A stretch of DNA of 64,000 bases, taken from positions 63,348,991-63,412,990 of the forward strand of contig JALGPY010000003.1 of the NCBI GenBank assembly GCA_023055425.1, written 5' to 3'. Position numbers and translations under genes: made by a program. The notes beneath the pieces were generated by a model. That model worked only from the letters and a program-made list of their open reading frames with translations. It was not told the origin of the DNA and made no database searches. The DNA is from Linanthus parryae (lineage: Eukaryota; Streptophyta; Magnoliopsida; Ericales; Polemoniaceae). Positions 9,773 through 20,706 of this stretch are shown in pieces (positions within the stretch are counted from its first letter, which is position 1; every line of letters starts with the position of its first letter).

Positions 9773-12700
9773 GTGCAGGATGTCACCAAGGCCTTGAAAG
9801 ATCAGAAATGGATATTAGACAGTGGATGTTCCAGACATATGAGTGGAAAGAGGTCTCTTTTAATTGAACTTACAGAAAAATCTGGAGGAACAATCACAGT
9901 TGGTGACAAAGCAAAGTGCAATATCATTGGTATAGGTAGTATTGGTAATGGTTCTACAAATTCTATATCTGATGTTTATCTGGTAGATGGACTTAAGTAT
10001 AATTTGCTTAGTATCTCTCAGTTATGTGATAAAGGTTATAAAGCTGTATTTGACAAGGAGAAATGTGTGGTGCAAGATGAGAAATCTGGAGATTGCATAC
10101 TCAATGCTCCTAGGTCATATAATCTATATGCTATGAATACTAACAGTGTTGCAAGTGACAAGCTAAAATGCCTCAAGGCCATGAAGGAAGATTCAAAGCT
10201 TTGGCACAGAAAGCTTGGGCATATTAGTATACATACTTTAAATAAACTCATCTCAAAGGACTTGGTAAGAGGTTTACCATCACAGAAATTTTCAGATGAT
10301 GAGGTTTGCAAGGCATGTATACAAGGTAAACAGACTAGAAGCTCTTTCAAGCCAAAGAACTTTGTAAGTACTTCTATACCCTTAGAATTGCTGCATACGG
10401 ACTTGTGTGGTCCTATGAGAGTTCAGACCCCAAAAGGTAAGAGGTATATGCTTGTTATAATTGATGATTATTCTAAATTTACTTGGGTGATTTTTATTAG
10501 AGACAAAACTGAAGCTTTATCTGAGTTTTCTAGATTGCGCAAAGAACTTCAAACTTTGAAGAACTTACCTGTTGCATCCATAGAAGTGATCATGGTAGAG
10601 AGTTTGATCTACTTGAATTTGATTTGTTTTGTGCAAAGCATGGCATTTCACACAACTTTTCTGCACCTAGAACTCCACAATAAAATGGAGTAGTTGAAAG
10701 GAAAAATAGGACACTTGAGGATATGTCCAGAACCATGCTGCTTGAAAGTAATTTGCCAAAGTTTTTATGGGAAAAAGCTGTTAATACTGCCAATTATGTG
10801 CTGAATAGATGCTTGATCAGACCTATTTTGAAAAAGACTCCCTATGAACTGTTTAAAGGGAGAAAGCCTACTGTTTTTTTTATTTTAAGCCATTTGGTTG
10901 TATTTGTTTTGTGCATAATAATGGTAGAGACAATCTTGGTAAGTTTGATGCTAGAAGTGAAGAAGGTGTATTTCTTGGATACTCTCAAACTAGCTAAGCT
11001 TATAGAGTTTATAATAGAAAAACCAAGATTGTGGAAGAGAGCATTCATGTAATTTTTGATGAAAGTACTAAGGATTCTCTGAGTGAAAGTTTTGCAGATC
11101 TAGATTTGAACAAGCATGAATCACATGATGATGCTGTAAAAGAAGACAAAGGCAAAACTGTTGTACAGAATCAATCAGCAGAATCTCAAGGCCTTGAACC
11201 TCCTGCTGAACCAAAATCTCAAAGCCTTGAGACAGAAGCTGAAACTTTCTATGATGCTCCCTCTGCTGTTTCAAGGACTCAAAGCCTTGAAGGAGAATAC
11301 TCCTGGGTACCAAGAACGAAGTTTAAGTACCTTACAGACCATCCAGCTGACAACATTATATCAGATCCATCAACTGGAACACAGACAAGAGGACAGTTAA
11401 AGAACTTGTGTGCTTTCAGTGCATTTGTATCTTTGATTGAGCCTAAGAATACCAAGGAAGCTCTGGAAGATGCAGAATGGATTATTGCAATGCAGAGTGA
11501 GCTGAATGAGTTTGAACGGAACAAGGTTTGGAATATGGTCCCCAGACCTAAAGAGAAGTCAGTTATTGGAACCAGATGGGTATTCAGAAACAAGCTTGAT
11601 GAGAATGGCAAAGTGGTAAGAAATAAAGACAGACTGGTAGCTCAAGGATATAATCAGTAAGAAGGTATAGATTATGAGGAGACTTTTGCTCCTGTTGCCA
11701 GGTTAGAAGCTATTAGAATACTTCTTGCTTTTGCATCTCACAATCACATAAAGCTTTATCAAATGGATGTTAAATGTGCTTTTCTAAATGGATATTTACA
11801 AGAAGATGTTTTTGTAGCACAACCTCCTGGTTTTGAAGATGAAAATTTTCCTGATCATGTTTATAAACTGGATAAAGCTCTTTATGGTTTAAAACAAGCT
11901 CCACGGGCTTGGTATGAAAGACTTTCAAAATTTCTACTTGAAAACAATTTCAGAAGAGGTTTAGTAGACAAAACTCTTTTCATTAAACACCAGCAAAGTG
12001 ATCTGTTAGTAGTTCAGATTTATGTAGATGATATATTATTTGGTGCTACTAATGATGCTCTTTCAAAAGAGTTTTTAGTCTGATGTGCAGGAATTTGAGA
12101 TGAGCCTAATGGGTGAACTAAATTTCTTTCTTGGACTTCATATATTACAAATGAAGAAAGGAATTTTTTTGCATCAAGGAAAATATACCAAGGACTTACT
12201 GAATAAGTACAATATGTCACAGTCCAAGGTGCTTAAGACCCCTATGAGTTCATCACTCTCTTTAGACAAAGATTCAACTGGTAAGAGTGTGAATCAGAAG
12301 GAATACAGAGGTATGATTGGATCACTATTGTATTTAACTGCTAGCAGACCTGATATTATGGTCAGTGTCTGTATGTGTGCTAGATTTCAAGCATATCCTA
12401 AGGAAAGTCATCTAACTGCAGTTACAAGAATTTTTAGATATTTGAATGGAACCAGAGACTTAGGGCTTTGGTATCCAAGAAGATCTAATTTCATGTTAAG
12501 TGGCTATTCAGATGCAGATTTTGCAGGTTATAAAGTAGACAGGAAAAGTACTTCTGGATGCTGTCAATTTCTTGGATCTTCATTGATCAATTGGCATTCC
12601 AAAAAGAAAAATTATGTAGCATTATCAACTGCAGAAGCTGAATACATTGCAGCAGGTGCTTGATGTTCACAAGTGCTATGGATTGCTCAGCAACTTAGAG

Positions 12701-12972
12701 ATCTTGGCTACAACTTCAGAAATGTGCCAATTCATTGTGACAATACAAGTGCTATTTCAATCTCTGAGAATCCTGTTCAGCATTCAAGGACAAAGCACAT
12801 AGATGTGAGACATCATTTCCTTAGAGATCATGCAGAACAAGGTGATGTTGTTTTAAATTTTATATCTACTTCAATGCAGATTGCTGATATTTTCACTAAA
12901 CCATTGCCAGATGATAGGTTTTCATCTCTAAGGCTTGAATTGGGGATGTTAAACAAGGATGCATTGGTTTAG
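9773..12972 (+). pseudogene. Element B pol: protease, integrase, RT, RNase H (broken)
   Basis: Domain order is Copia. Protease WILDSGCSRHMSG is near 9810. The pre-integrase HHCC zinc region begins LWHRKLGHIS. Integrase shows LHTDLCGP and IDDYSKFTW before a frameshift near 10590 and resumes at 10723-11052. A Ser/Glu-rich linker with three QSLE/QGLE repeats (11186-11290) precedes the RT. RT starts near 11440, has an in-frame TAA at 11658-11660, DVKCAFLNG (11763) and the catalytic YVDD at about 12020. A TGA at 12081 and a frame change follow; RNase H (YSDADFAGY, HCDNTSAIS) is cut by a TGA at 12661. The frame ends at a TAG beside 'ggggga'. These enzymes would copy and integrate the element. Confidence 0.88.
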
Positions 12973-13426
12973 GGGGAGTATTAGTACCTATATGTGTATA
13001 TGTGTTGGAATCTCAAAGCCTTGAGATTATACTTTCTGAAGCCTTGAAAGTATAGGTCAAAGCTTTGAAGTTTCTCAAGCTGCAGAAAATCTCAAGGCCT
13101 TGAGATTGTTCTCCAGGTCTTGATAATATCTGTAATATTTTTTTTTAAAAAAGTTGGATCACGAAATATTATATCTTATATTTTTAGATAACTGTATAAT
13201 ATTTGAATTACTCAGAGAATTTTCTAAAATATCACAAAAAGATTTTTCAAGATTCTATTTTTGCATGTAGATATTGCAGAGTCCTTTTATGACACATCCT
13301 TTTCAACCTACTTAAGCTGAAAGTCAGGGCTTTTTCTTCTCATTCTCTTCCAATTTTCTGCAACTACTCTCTCTCTCTCTCAATTCCTCTCAATCACATT
13401 CTCTTCTCAAAACCGTAAACCCTAAA
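12973..13426 (+). other. Spacer between pol and the extra ORF, rich in CAAGGCCTTG palindromes
   Basis: Directly after the pol stop is a purine tract (ggggga), as in a second, internal PPT. Then come five variants of the palindrome family in about 100 bp (13014-13122), including a perfect 20-bp dyad at 13088-13107. AT-rich sequence and a CT-rich stretch (about 13365-13400) precede the ORF at 13427. No gene is seen in the spacer itself. Confidence 0.7.
13088..13107. repeat. 20-bp perfect palindrome in the element B spacer
   Basis: Same core (CTCAAGGCCTTGAG) with AAT on the left and ATT on the right. It lies outside the LTR, which shows the motif is not LTR-specific. Confidence 0.93.
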
Positions 13427-15196
13427 ATGGAGCGCAAATCAGCCAGAATTCAGCAACAAGGGAAGCCCTCTGGCAGATCCAAGAAGAGAGCAAACAAGAA
13501 GGAGAAGATAGTGATTTCTGATTCAGATTCAGAAAACACTCAAAGTTTGCATGAGGATACTCCTCCTGCAAAGAAGTCAAGGACAGAGAAGGGAGATGAA
13601 GGCTCAAGTGTTGATCCACAACAGGAGACTCAGGGTGGTGATCAACCTAGGTCTGAGAAGAAGAAAGGGGGAGAAAAGAAAAAGGCTACTGAAGAGGAAA
13701 AAGGTAAGTCAACTCAGGAGAGCCAGAAGAAATCAACTGAAGGAGTACAAGAAAAGGCCAAACCCTCTGAGAAGAAGACTAGGGTTAAGCAAGTTGCTGC
13801 TGCAACTAAGAAAGGATATCAAGGTAAGAATGTAATTCCAACTTAGTGGTTTATTAGTTCTGAAGTTAGAACAGTTTGGATGCAAGGGTATGCATGATCT
13901 AAAGTGGCTTTCTATAGCATGATTTCTGATGAGTTGTTGGATAAACTGGACATAGAATGCATGAGAAAATTGAGGGAAAATGCTATTTGGAAAGTTTTAA
14001 ATCCCAGTTCAAAGGCTTACCCTAGGTTAACTAGGTTATTTTATCTCAACTTGGTTTCTAAAGGTAATGAGAAAATGGTTTTAACATCTAAAGTGGCTGG
14101 TGTGGATTTGAGGTCAGATCATAGGACTTTTACCAAAGTCTTGGGCATTTCTAGGAAATACAATGTTGGAGATTATCCTGACAGGAAGGAGTGTTTAGAT
14201 AAGGCAAAGGAGATGTTCTTTGTTGAAGGTGTTTCCTCTGGTCCAAAGCAGTTGACACACTCTGTTCTCAACTGTGAAGCCAAGATTCTGTTTACTATTT
14301 TAATGAGGAGTGTAGTTCCCAAGGAGAACTCAAGAGAGTTGGTAACTGATAAAGTTCTGATTTTGGTGTATCTGATATCTCAAGGGTTTGAGATAGAGCT
14401 GCTTATAGTTGTTATGGAGCATATGATTTATTGTGCAACCAGGACTAGAAACCATCCTCTTCCTTATGCCAACATGTTACCTCTTTTCTTTGAGTATTTT
14501 GATGTGCCTGTGAAAGGAGAGGAAAATATTACTGGAGGTTTTGGGTTGATAGATGAGACTGCACTTCAGAGGATTGGGGTAGTTCAGACTGGGAAAGGGC
14601 ATTGGAAATTTTATTCTGATTTGTCAAAGGAGGAACTTGCTGAGAAGGAGTTTGTGAAGCCTAAGGGGACTGTATCTGGTAAAGGGCAAGCCAATGAGGA
14701 TTACTCTCTGCTGGTTGAGAAGTTAGAAGATCAGCATGTTGAGATTGAAGATCTCAGACAAAGGTTGTTTGACCTGTCAACTGAATTTCATCAGTTCAAG
14801 GGCTTGATGAATACTATGAATGGGAAATTGGATATTGTCATCAAGGGCTTGAATCTGGAGAAGATACCTTCTGATACTAGTCATGACACCAGTGTGGATT
14901 CAGAAGAGAAGCTAGGAGATTTTCTGAAGAAGAAGAAGAATCCAATTCCAGTGGTGCTAGCTTCAAAAGACTTGTTTGAACAAACTGATGAAGAAGATGC
15001 TGATGAAGATACAGGTGTTGATGCATCTACAGAGGTAGATTCAGTACAGGCTAAGAAGAAAGTGGATGAGATAATCCAAGAAGTGGTTGCTGAAGTTGAA
15101 GCTGAACAAGAAGGTAATCATTCTGCAGAAGAAGCTGCAAGTGAGGAAGAAATTGGGGAAGGCTCAGTGAAAGGCCTGACATCAAAGAAGAAGTGA
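13427..15196 (+). pseudogene. Extra ORF downstream of pol in element B (env-position ORF of the SIRE type)
   Basis: One reading frame of about 590 codons from ATG 13427 to TGA 15194-15196, interrupted only by in-frame TAG (13844-13846) and TGA (near 13898). The N-terminal part is Lys/Ser/Glu-rich with several basic clusters resembling nuclear-localisation signals. The middle (from about 13904) is a folded-looking domain with the blocks NPSSKAYPRLTRLFY, LTHSVLNCEAKILFTILMR and LPYANMLPLFF, which I associate with plant transposon proteins of unknown function. A probable coiled coil (about 14710-14860) and an acidic tail follow. No signal peptide or clear membrane anchor is visible, so an envelope role is not supported. 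Element D keeps a decayed homologue at 55843. Confidence 0.72.
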
Positions 15197-15574
15197 AGAT
15201 CAGAGACTGCCAAAGCCTTGACCTTCTATCTCATTCTCTTCTGTCTTTTCTGTCTCAAGGCCTTGACTTTTTAGCATTTTTTTCTGTTTATTTTCAAACT
15301 CTGAGTAATGATCCTACATTTCTTCAGCCTTATTTGATGAAAGTCAAAAAGGGGGAGAATGACTTGTGTTTTATTTGCAGCATCTAGTAATAATAAGAGT
15401 TGGTCTTTATTTTGGTAAATTTTTATTTATTTAATTTGTAATATTTATTCTCTTGGTTATCTCTTTGGGTTCAGTATAGTTTTTATCTGCAGATTGTGGT
15501 TATTTAATTTTTAAAATGAGTGGCAGGAAGATCTATGCAAGACTGTAGGTTTTGTCATTCATCAAGGGGGAGAT
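15197..15574 (+). other. 3' untranslated spacer and polypurine tract of element B
   Basis: Two more palindrome-family copies lie at about 15207 and 15254. The AT-rich remainder has no gene. The PPT is 'caagggggagat' at 15563-15574, directly before the 3' LTR. Confidence 0.82.
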
Positions 15575-16275
15575 TGTTGAGTCAAGATCACTGAATGTGC
15601 TTTGACCGATAATTTTTTTGAGTGATGAAGGACAAAAGGCTAAGACATTAGCAGCAAATGCATTTCAGTTATCTCAAGGCCTTGAGATTGAATAAACTTC
15701 AAAGCCTTGAGTTATCTTATCCTGCTATGTGTTCTAACATTTTTGTGTTGCAGAATTGGATATCTGATTATGAAAATCAGTGATTTATGGTATATACTTG
15801 TGGTTTGTACTATTTATATATCTAACACAATTGCAGATGATCAGATCAGGAAGAATCAAAGTTATCTGGGTTTAATTTTGAAATGCTGTGAAACAGGTTC
15901 AGAGCTCCAAGGCCTTGAGATATGCCTTGAGCTGCTGACAGTTTTTACAGAACTTAATTGATTCTTTCTTGCAGGTTATGACTCTTAGTATTGTGATTAT
16001 TTACTCACTTCTAAGTGTCTTAAACTTGTTTTTCATGACTTATTTGTTCTAGAGAATATGCAGATTATTGTTCTAAGTTTATTAAACAGTTTTATCAGAA
16101 ACTGTATAACCAAACAGTCTCAGTACTGTTAGATTTTTGGATTTTGTTGTTGCAGTGTTTCTATGCTGTTGAAGAGTTGTTAAACGTGCAGAAGAAATCT
16201 CAACAAACTCCAACGGATATCCACATGAAGCAGTTTGAATTTAAGTTGAAAAAAGAAGGAGGATTTGTAGGAACT
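15575..16275 (+). repeat. 3' LTR of element B, left 701 bp, cut by Gypsy G
   Basis: Starts TGTTGAG after the PPT and matches LTR B copy 1 until 'ggatttgtaggaact', where G begins. The last five bases, GAACT (16271-16275), would be G's target duplication. The remaining ~780 bp of this LTR are not found right of G, so they were lost in the rearrangement that placed unit 2 there. Confidence 0.9.
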
Positions 16276-17951
16276 TGATAACTCTCTTTTAGGAGTTATT
16301 AATATACTTTCTTATGACTTGTATTAGTCTTATTTCACATGATTTATATGTTATATTTGCACAAACATGTGAATTTGAGGATGTATAAGCCTAAGAGTGA
16401 AAAGTTGTGTTTCTAGCTTATTTGTGCATGTTTTCTCTCATATTTGCTATGATAATTTCACGGGTTGTTGAGTGTTGTGTATCTCAGGTAAAATAGGTGC
16501 AATGGAGCTTATGAGATGCTTGGATATGCTTGGAATGGAGCTAGATGAAGAGGAGAAAAGGAGACACACAAACGAAGAAAAGTTGGAAAAGTCACACAGG
16601 ACCAGCCTGCACTCTTTTCGATGCCCAGGAAAATCTACAAAGAATTTTGGAGCAAGGACTGCGGCATTGGAAAGTAGACATCCGTAGCTTTCCAACGATA
16701 TATGGTAGGCCCAAAGACGAGTCCGTATGAGGGAGATACAGCCCGCGCAAAATCAGCAAATAATTCTGTCCGGGAATTACAAAGTAGAGGGGCTGAAGTG
16801 CAATTTCGGCAAAATAACATTAAGAAACGTGCCCAGCTGGTAAAAAACGGGCAGAGAAGACCTAGTAGCAGAAGATTCACGTACGGGAGCCATTGGAGAG
16901 CAGCTAGGAGCTTGGGGATTGCACGGATTCGCCAAAGCTTTGGCGATTTCATCGTTTGATTCTTCTCTTACCCTCTCTTTATCATTCTATGGAGAATACT
17001 TGTGATTTTAGCATAACAATGAGTAGCTAATTTCTTTGCTAGGCTCTATGGAGAGCCTAGGGTTATGACTTAGACATATTTTTCGGATTTTGTTGATTGC
17101 TTCATGCGTTTGATCCAATTAATGTTTATTATTCTTCATCTTGTATTGTGAATCCGTAAGCTAAGGCTATTGACACGTGTTAGTGATGAATGGAACTACC
17201 ATGTTAGATGAAGATGATGAACTAGTTGAATTCATAGCTTAATATTACAAACTAATTGATTAGAAATCATGATCTAGGCTTAATTCTTAGCAACAAGGGA
17301 GTCGCGAACCGGAGTTGTTAGTGAACTAGGTGGGTGCTCGACAGAGACTTAACCCGGTTACGAATAAGATCATGTTTTTATTCCCGAATCATTGAGACCG
17401 ATAGGAGAGATGAATAGGAGTAGTCATGTGTGGGTAGATTCGGTTAAACTAGTTAGGTAAGTGAATCGGTGGACCGACAGGACCCGGTGAACGAAGTTGA
17501 CTAGCCAGCTAGAACGTAACGGTAGATGGAGGTGGACCGACAGGACCCAAAGTAAACTGTTACGTAAAATTACATGAGATCGACAGAAGATTGTAAGTGC
17601 TATTACCCGGCATAATCAGTTAGTGAGTAATGTGTTTCAATACAAATTCCGGAACTGTCTAAAGACCCTAGGTGATTCATAGATCGCCTAGTTTTCTCCA
17701 TACTTTGATTAAATTCTATTAATTGAAAAATACAAAAATATTGTCTCTACATTCATTTTATTTAGTCGCTTGTTTGTGGGCGACGAACATTCAAAATCAA
17801 ACCACTTCTTACCGGTTACTTAGGTATCTTCTAATTGATTCTTAATTAGCTAATAATCGTCTATTTCCCTTGGGTTCGATACTCGGAGTCGTAAAATACT
17901 CCACTTACTACTTGACCGTGCACTTGCGTATACACGTAAGAAATCGTGTCA
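16276..17951 (+). repeat. 5' LTR of Gypsy G
   Basis: Starts TGATAACTCTC and ends GTGTCA, six bases before the PBS. It is nearly identical to the 3' LTR, so the insertion is relatively recent. Short ORFs open on both strands (16447-16959) are duplicated in the other LTR and are considered non-coding. Confidence 0.9.
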
Positions 17952-17957
17952 AGTTTT

Positions 17958-17974
17958 TGGCGCCGTTGCCGGGG
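17958..17974 (+). promoter_or_regulatory. Primer-binding site of Gypsy G
   Basis: TGGCGCCGTTGCCGGGG is the PBS seen in Athila/Tat-type plant Gypsy elements. It separates G from the Copia elements, which all use the initiator-Met site. Confidence 0.9.
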
Positions 17975-18088
17975 AATTAAACGGCTTATTAGTTTAGTTA
18001 AAAATTAATTTAGGATACTTCTTTTAATTTATTTTTGTTACTATCTGTTTACCTCACGGGTGTGCTAGTGTTGTTTTTTCAGGTAGCT

Positions 18089-20212
18089 ATGGCGGAAGGT
18101 CAAGGGCAGATTAGCCTCACCATAGAGCAGCTACAAGCTTTGGTAGCTGAAGCTGTAGAGAAAGCATTGGCAGCAACATCTATACCGCGCCGAACCTCAA
18201 TGCCATATAATCGATCAGGGAAAGCAATAATCCAGGCATTTGAGGCGAATCTTAAAGGAAGGGAGCCAGCAATTGTGGTGCCACCAATTCAGGCAGAAAC
18301 CTTCTGTCTCAAGCTGCGCACAATTCAATTTGCTCAGGATCAGTGCACTTTTGCTGGGACAGACGAGGAAGACCCACATGCATTCATTGGGAGATTTCAG
18401 AGCCACTGTGGGCTAATTCGATATAGTGGGGTCACATGTGAAGCGCTCAAACTGATGCTCTTTCCTCATTGTCTCAAGGGAGCTGCTATGGATTGGCTGG
18501 ACTCTATGCCATCCTGTTCAATCAAATCGTGGGAAGAGTGTGTCACACTGTTCATGAGTAAGTTTTATCCTATCTCACGTGTGATTCAGCTTCAGAATGA
18601 GATCTGGACGTTCAGGCAAAAGCAGGATGAATCACTTGTCAAAGCATGGCATCGCTTCAATCATTTGCTACGTAGATGTCCCAACCATGGTATTGACAAG
18701 CGACAGTTAATCCAGGTCTTCTATGATTCACTTGGACAGCCCAATAGAGACAAGATGGATATAGAAGCTGGGGGAAACTTCTTATTTAACTGTGATCATG
18801 AAGGGGCATATGCATTGATGAGATGCTTGGTTGAGCAAGAAGAGAGCATGGATTACCAGTACAGGCACATGGAACTGGTAAGAGATGAAAAGATGGCTTA
18901 TAACACTATTCAGGTGAATGCGGTAGAGGTAGTGCATGAAGCAAATGTTTCAGAGATGCATCAGCAGCAGCCAGTACCACCATTAGAGTTGAGCGATATG
19001 ACAGGGATAATAAAGACGATGGCTCAGCACATGACAGAAATGTCCACACAGGTCAGCTCTGTAGCAATTGCACTTCAAGTTGCTCAAGCAGAAATAAAAG
19101 ATCTAAAGGAACAACTTGAACAAAGGGCACTGGGTAGCATTGTTGACACATCAGAGGGACAGGCTCAAGCCATCACCACTCGAAGTGGTATTGCACTTAC
19201 AGATCCTCCATATCCGAGTCATGCCAGAGCGGAAGCCTCAAAGGCAAAGGAACATGAAGTCTTTGATTCTGATAAGACACCTGTCGTGGTCCCCCAATCA
19301 AAGGGCATGACTCCACCAGACGACGAGGAGCATACTCAGGTACCACTTGCATCTTTTCCTTCTTCTTCAGAACTTCCATACCCATTACGTACTAGGAAGA
19401 AGAAGGATGATTCTGAGGAATACAAGCGCTTTTTGAATGTCTTCTCTAAACTGCATATCAATATCCCATTGATTGAGGCACTTCAAAAGATTCCTAAGTA
19501 TGCTCGATTTATTAAAGATGCAGTTCTTGGAAAGAAAGGGGTGGATGAATTTCAGAGAGTAAACTTAAATGAACAGGTTAGTTCATGTGTTTTGCATGGG
19601 TTACCTAAGAAAAAGAAGGATCCAGGTAGCTTTGTCATTGAGGCTACATTGGGTGATTCATACACGGGAAGAGCTCTCTGTGATCTGGGAGCGAGCGTGA
19701 ATTTGATGCCGTTGTCGGTATTCAAAAAGTTAGGTGTGGGGGAGCCCCCGAAAACCTGGATAACACTCCAATTTGCAGACAAGTCATCCAAGAAAGCATG
19801 TGGGATGATAAAATATGTGTTAGTGAGGGTCGGAAGTCTGATCATTCCGGCTGATTTTGTTATATTGGATATGCCAGTAGGTGATGTTCCGCTAATTCTG
19901 GGTAGGCCATTCCTGGCAACTGGTCGTACTCTCATTGACGTAGAGAATGGAGAACTGATTATGAGGGTACATGATGACATGGAGACTTTTCGGGTCTTCA
20001 AACCGTCACCCCAGTGTTCATGGGAGTATCAGCCAGGGGTGCCATTTGCTGTACAAGTGAAGCGCCAAATCCCAGAGTTATCGCAAGGGGATCCACCTGA
20101 TTATTGGGATAGGAACAAGCCATCAGCGGTGCACGCACATGAAGCAGTGCTTCAAATCCAACACAGGAAAGCTAAGCTGGAAGCGGCACAATGTGCCAGA
20201 CCACCCTCGTGA
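18089..20212 (+). CDS. Gag-protease polyprotein of Gypsy G
   Basis: An uninterrupted frame of about 707 codons. I choose ATG 18089 (MAEGQGQIS) because the 18 codons upstream are hydrophobic and end in a pyrimidine-rich stretch plus AG. Residues ~80-260 form the Ty3/Gypsy Gag (retrotrans_gag) domain: EDPHAFIGRF, LKGAAMDWLDSMP, WEECVTLFMSKFYP, ESLVKAWHRFNHLLRRCP. A Gln-rich helical segment follows. Residues ~490-650 resemble an aspartic protease: ALCDLGAS with the catalytic Asp codon at 19682, then DVPLILGRPFLATGRTLID. No CCHC zinc knuckle is visible and no RT follows the stop. Gag would form the particle; protease would process it. Intactness suggests recent or continuing selection, with Pol supplied by a relative. 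Confidence 0.85.
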   Translation: MAEGQGQISLTIEQLQALVAEAVEKALAATSIPRRTSMPYNRSGKAIIQAFEANLKGREPAIVVPPIQAETFCLKLRTIQFAQDQCTFAGTDEEDPHAFIGRFQSHCGLIRYSGVTCEALKLMLFPHCLKGAAMDWLDSMPSCSIKSWEECVTLFMSKFYPISRVIQLQNEIWTFRQKQDESLVKAWHRFNHLLRRCPNHGIDKRQLIQVFYDSLGQPNRDKMDIEAGGNFLFNCDHEGAYALMRCLVEQEESMDYQYRHMELVRDEKMAYNTIQVNAVEVVHEANVSEMHQQQPVPPLELSDMTGIIKTMAQHMTEMSTQVSSVAIALQVAQAEIKDLKEQLEQRALGSIVDTSEGQAQAITTRSGIALTDPPYPSHARAEASKAKEHEVFDSDKTPVVVPQSKGMTPPDDEEHTQVPLASFPSSSELPYPLRTRKKKDDSEEYKRFLNVFSKLHINIPLIEALQKIPKYARFIKDAVLGKKGVDEFQRVNLNEQVSSCVLHGLPKKKKDPGSFVIEATLGDSYTGRALCDLGASVNLMPLSVFKKLGVGEPPKTWITLQFADKSSKKACGMIKYVLVRVGSLIIPADFVILDMPVGDVPLILGRPFLATGRTLIDVENGELIMRVHDDMETFRVFKPSPQCSWEYQPGVPFAVQVKRQIPELSQGDPPDYWDRNKPSAVHAHEAVLQIQHRKAKLEAAQCARPPS

Positions 20213-20634
20213 GGTGGCAGAGGTAACTGGGTCGGGCCGTCGACCGTAAATTACAAGCGCTTGTTGGGAGGCAACCCAACGTATTTTATGCATTAGTGTA
20301 GAGAGTGTGTTTTAAATACGGTTGTGTGCGTTTTTAATTCCGTTTTGTTATCTGAGGGGTGAGAGAGCGAGAATTTGACATTTCAATTGAGTCTCCGCAG
20401 GTTTACAGGTTATTACGCGATTCGGACTCCCCTTCTTGACGTGCGTAGACATGAAAAAGCGCGCATCGGAGTCCGGACGTAAAATAAAGGCGAAATTTGA
20501 GCGATATATGATCACGACAAGATTCCCGAGGATGTTGAGAAGTTTGTCACGAAAAAATTGGCTCAAGAACAAAAAGGGGAATATGGAATTCAAAGCTAGG
20601 GAACCTCAAAGACAAAGCAAACGAAGCGGATCGT

Positions 20635-20665
<31 letters not shown>

Positions 20666-20706
20666 CAGGGGTGTTCGCACGAACACCCCCTGTGTTCGCA
20701 CGAACA
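20635..20706 (+). repeat. 23-A tract followed by perfect 10-bp hairpin and TGTTCG repeats
   Basis: A23 at 20635-20657, then a stem with arm GGGGTGTTCG (20668-20677), loop CA and its exact complement (20680-20689). A second dyad, TGTTCGCACGAACA, follows directly, and a related 'tgttcttgcgaaca' is near 20750. Confidence 0.9.

Larger units (their letters stand above)
6384..16275 (+). mobile_element. SIRE-like Copia retrotransposon B (left part, up to the Gypsy G insertion)
   Basis: 5' LTR (6384-7863), PBS, gag, pol, an extra downstream ORF, PPT and the first 701 bp of the 3' LTR. The left TSD is ATTTC (6379-6383). The matching right side survives at 35851-35870, where the last bases of an LTR B (ending CTTTCA) are followed by ATTTC and then Copia-A pol. 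The original element would have been about 10.7 kb. Long LTRs, an initiator-Met PBS and an additional ORF between RNase H and the 3' LTR fit the SIRE/Maximus lineage. Several stops and frameshifts make it inactive. Confidence 0.85.

Noticed and set aside
11068..11611. Minus-strand ORFs over the integrase-RT linker of element B
   Set aside because: They are shadows of the sense frame. The palindromes read as similar peptides on both strands, which makes them look ordered.
13427..15196. Retroviral-type envelope gene
   Set aside because: Position fits, but there is no visible signal peptide, membrane anchor or surface-protein pattern.
16447..16959. ORFs open on both strands in the LTR of G (also at 24370-24882)
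   Set aside because: They are duplicated only because both LTRs carry them, overlap each other in antisense and have no known motif.
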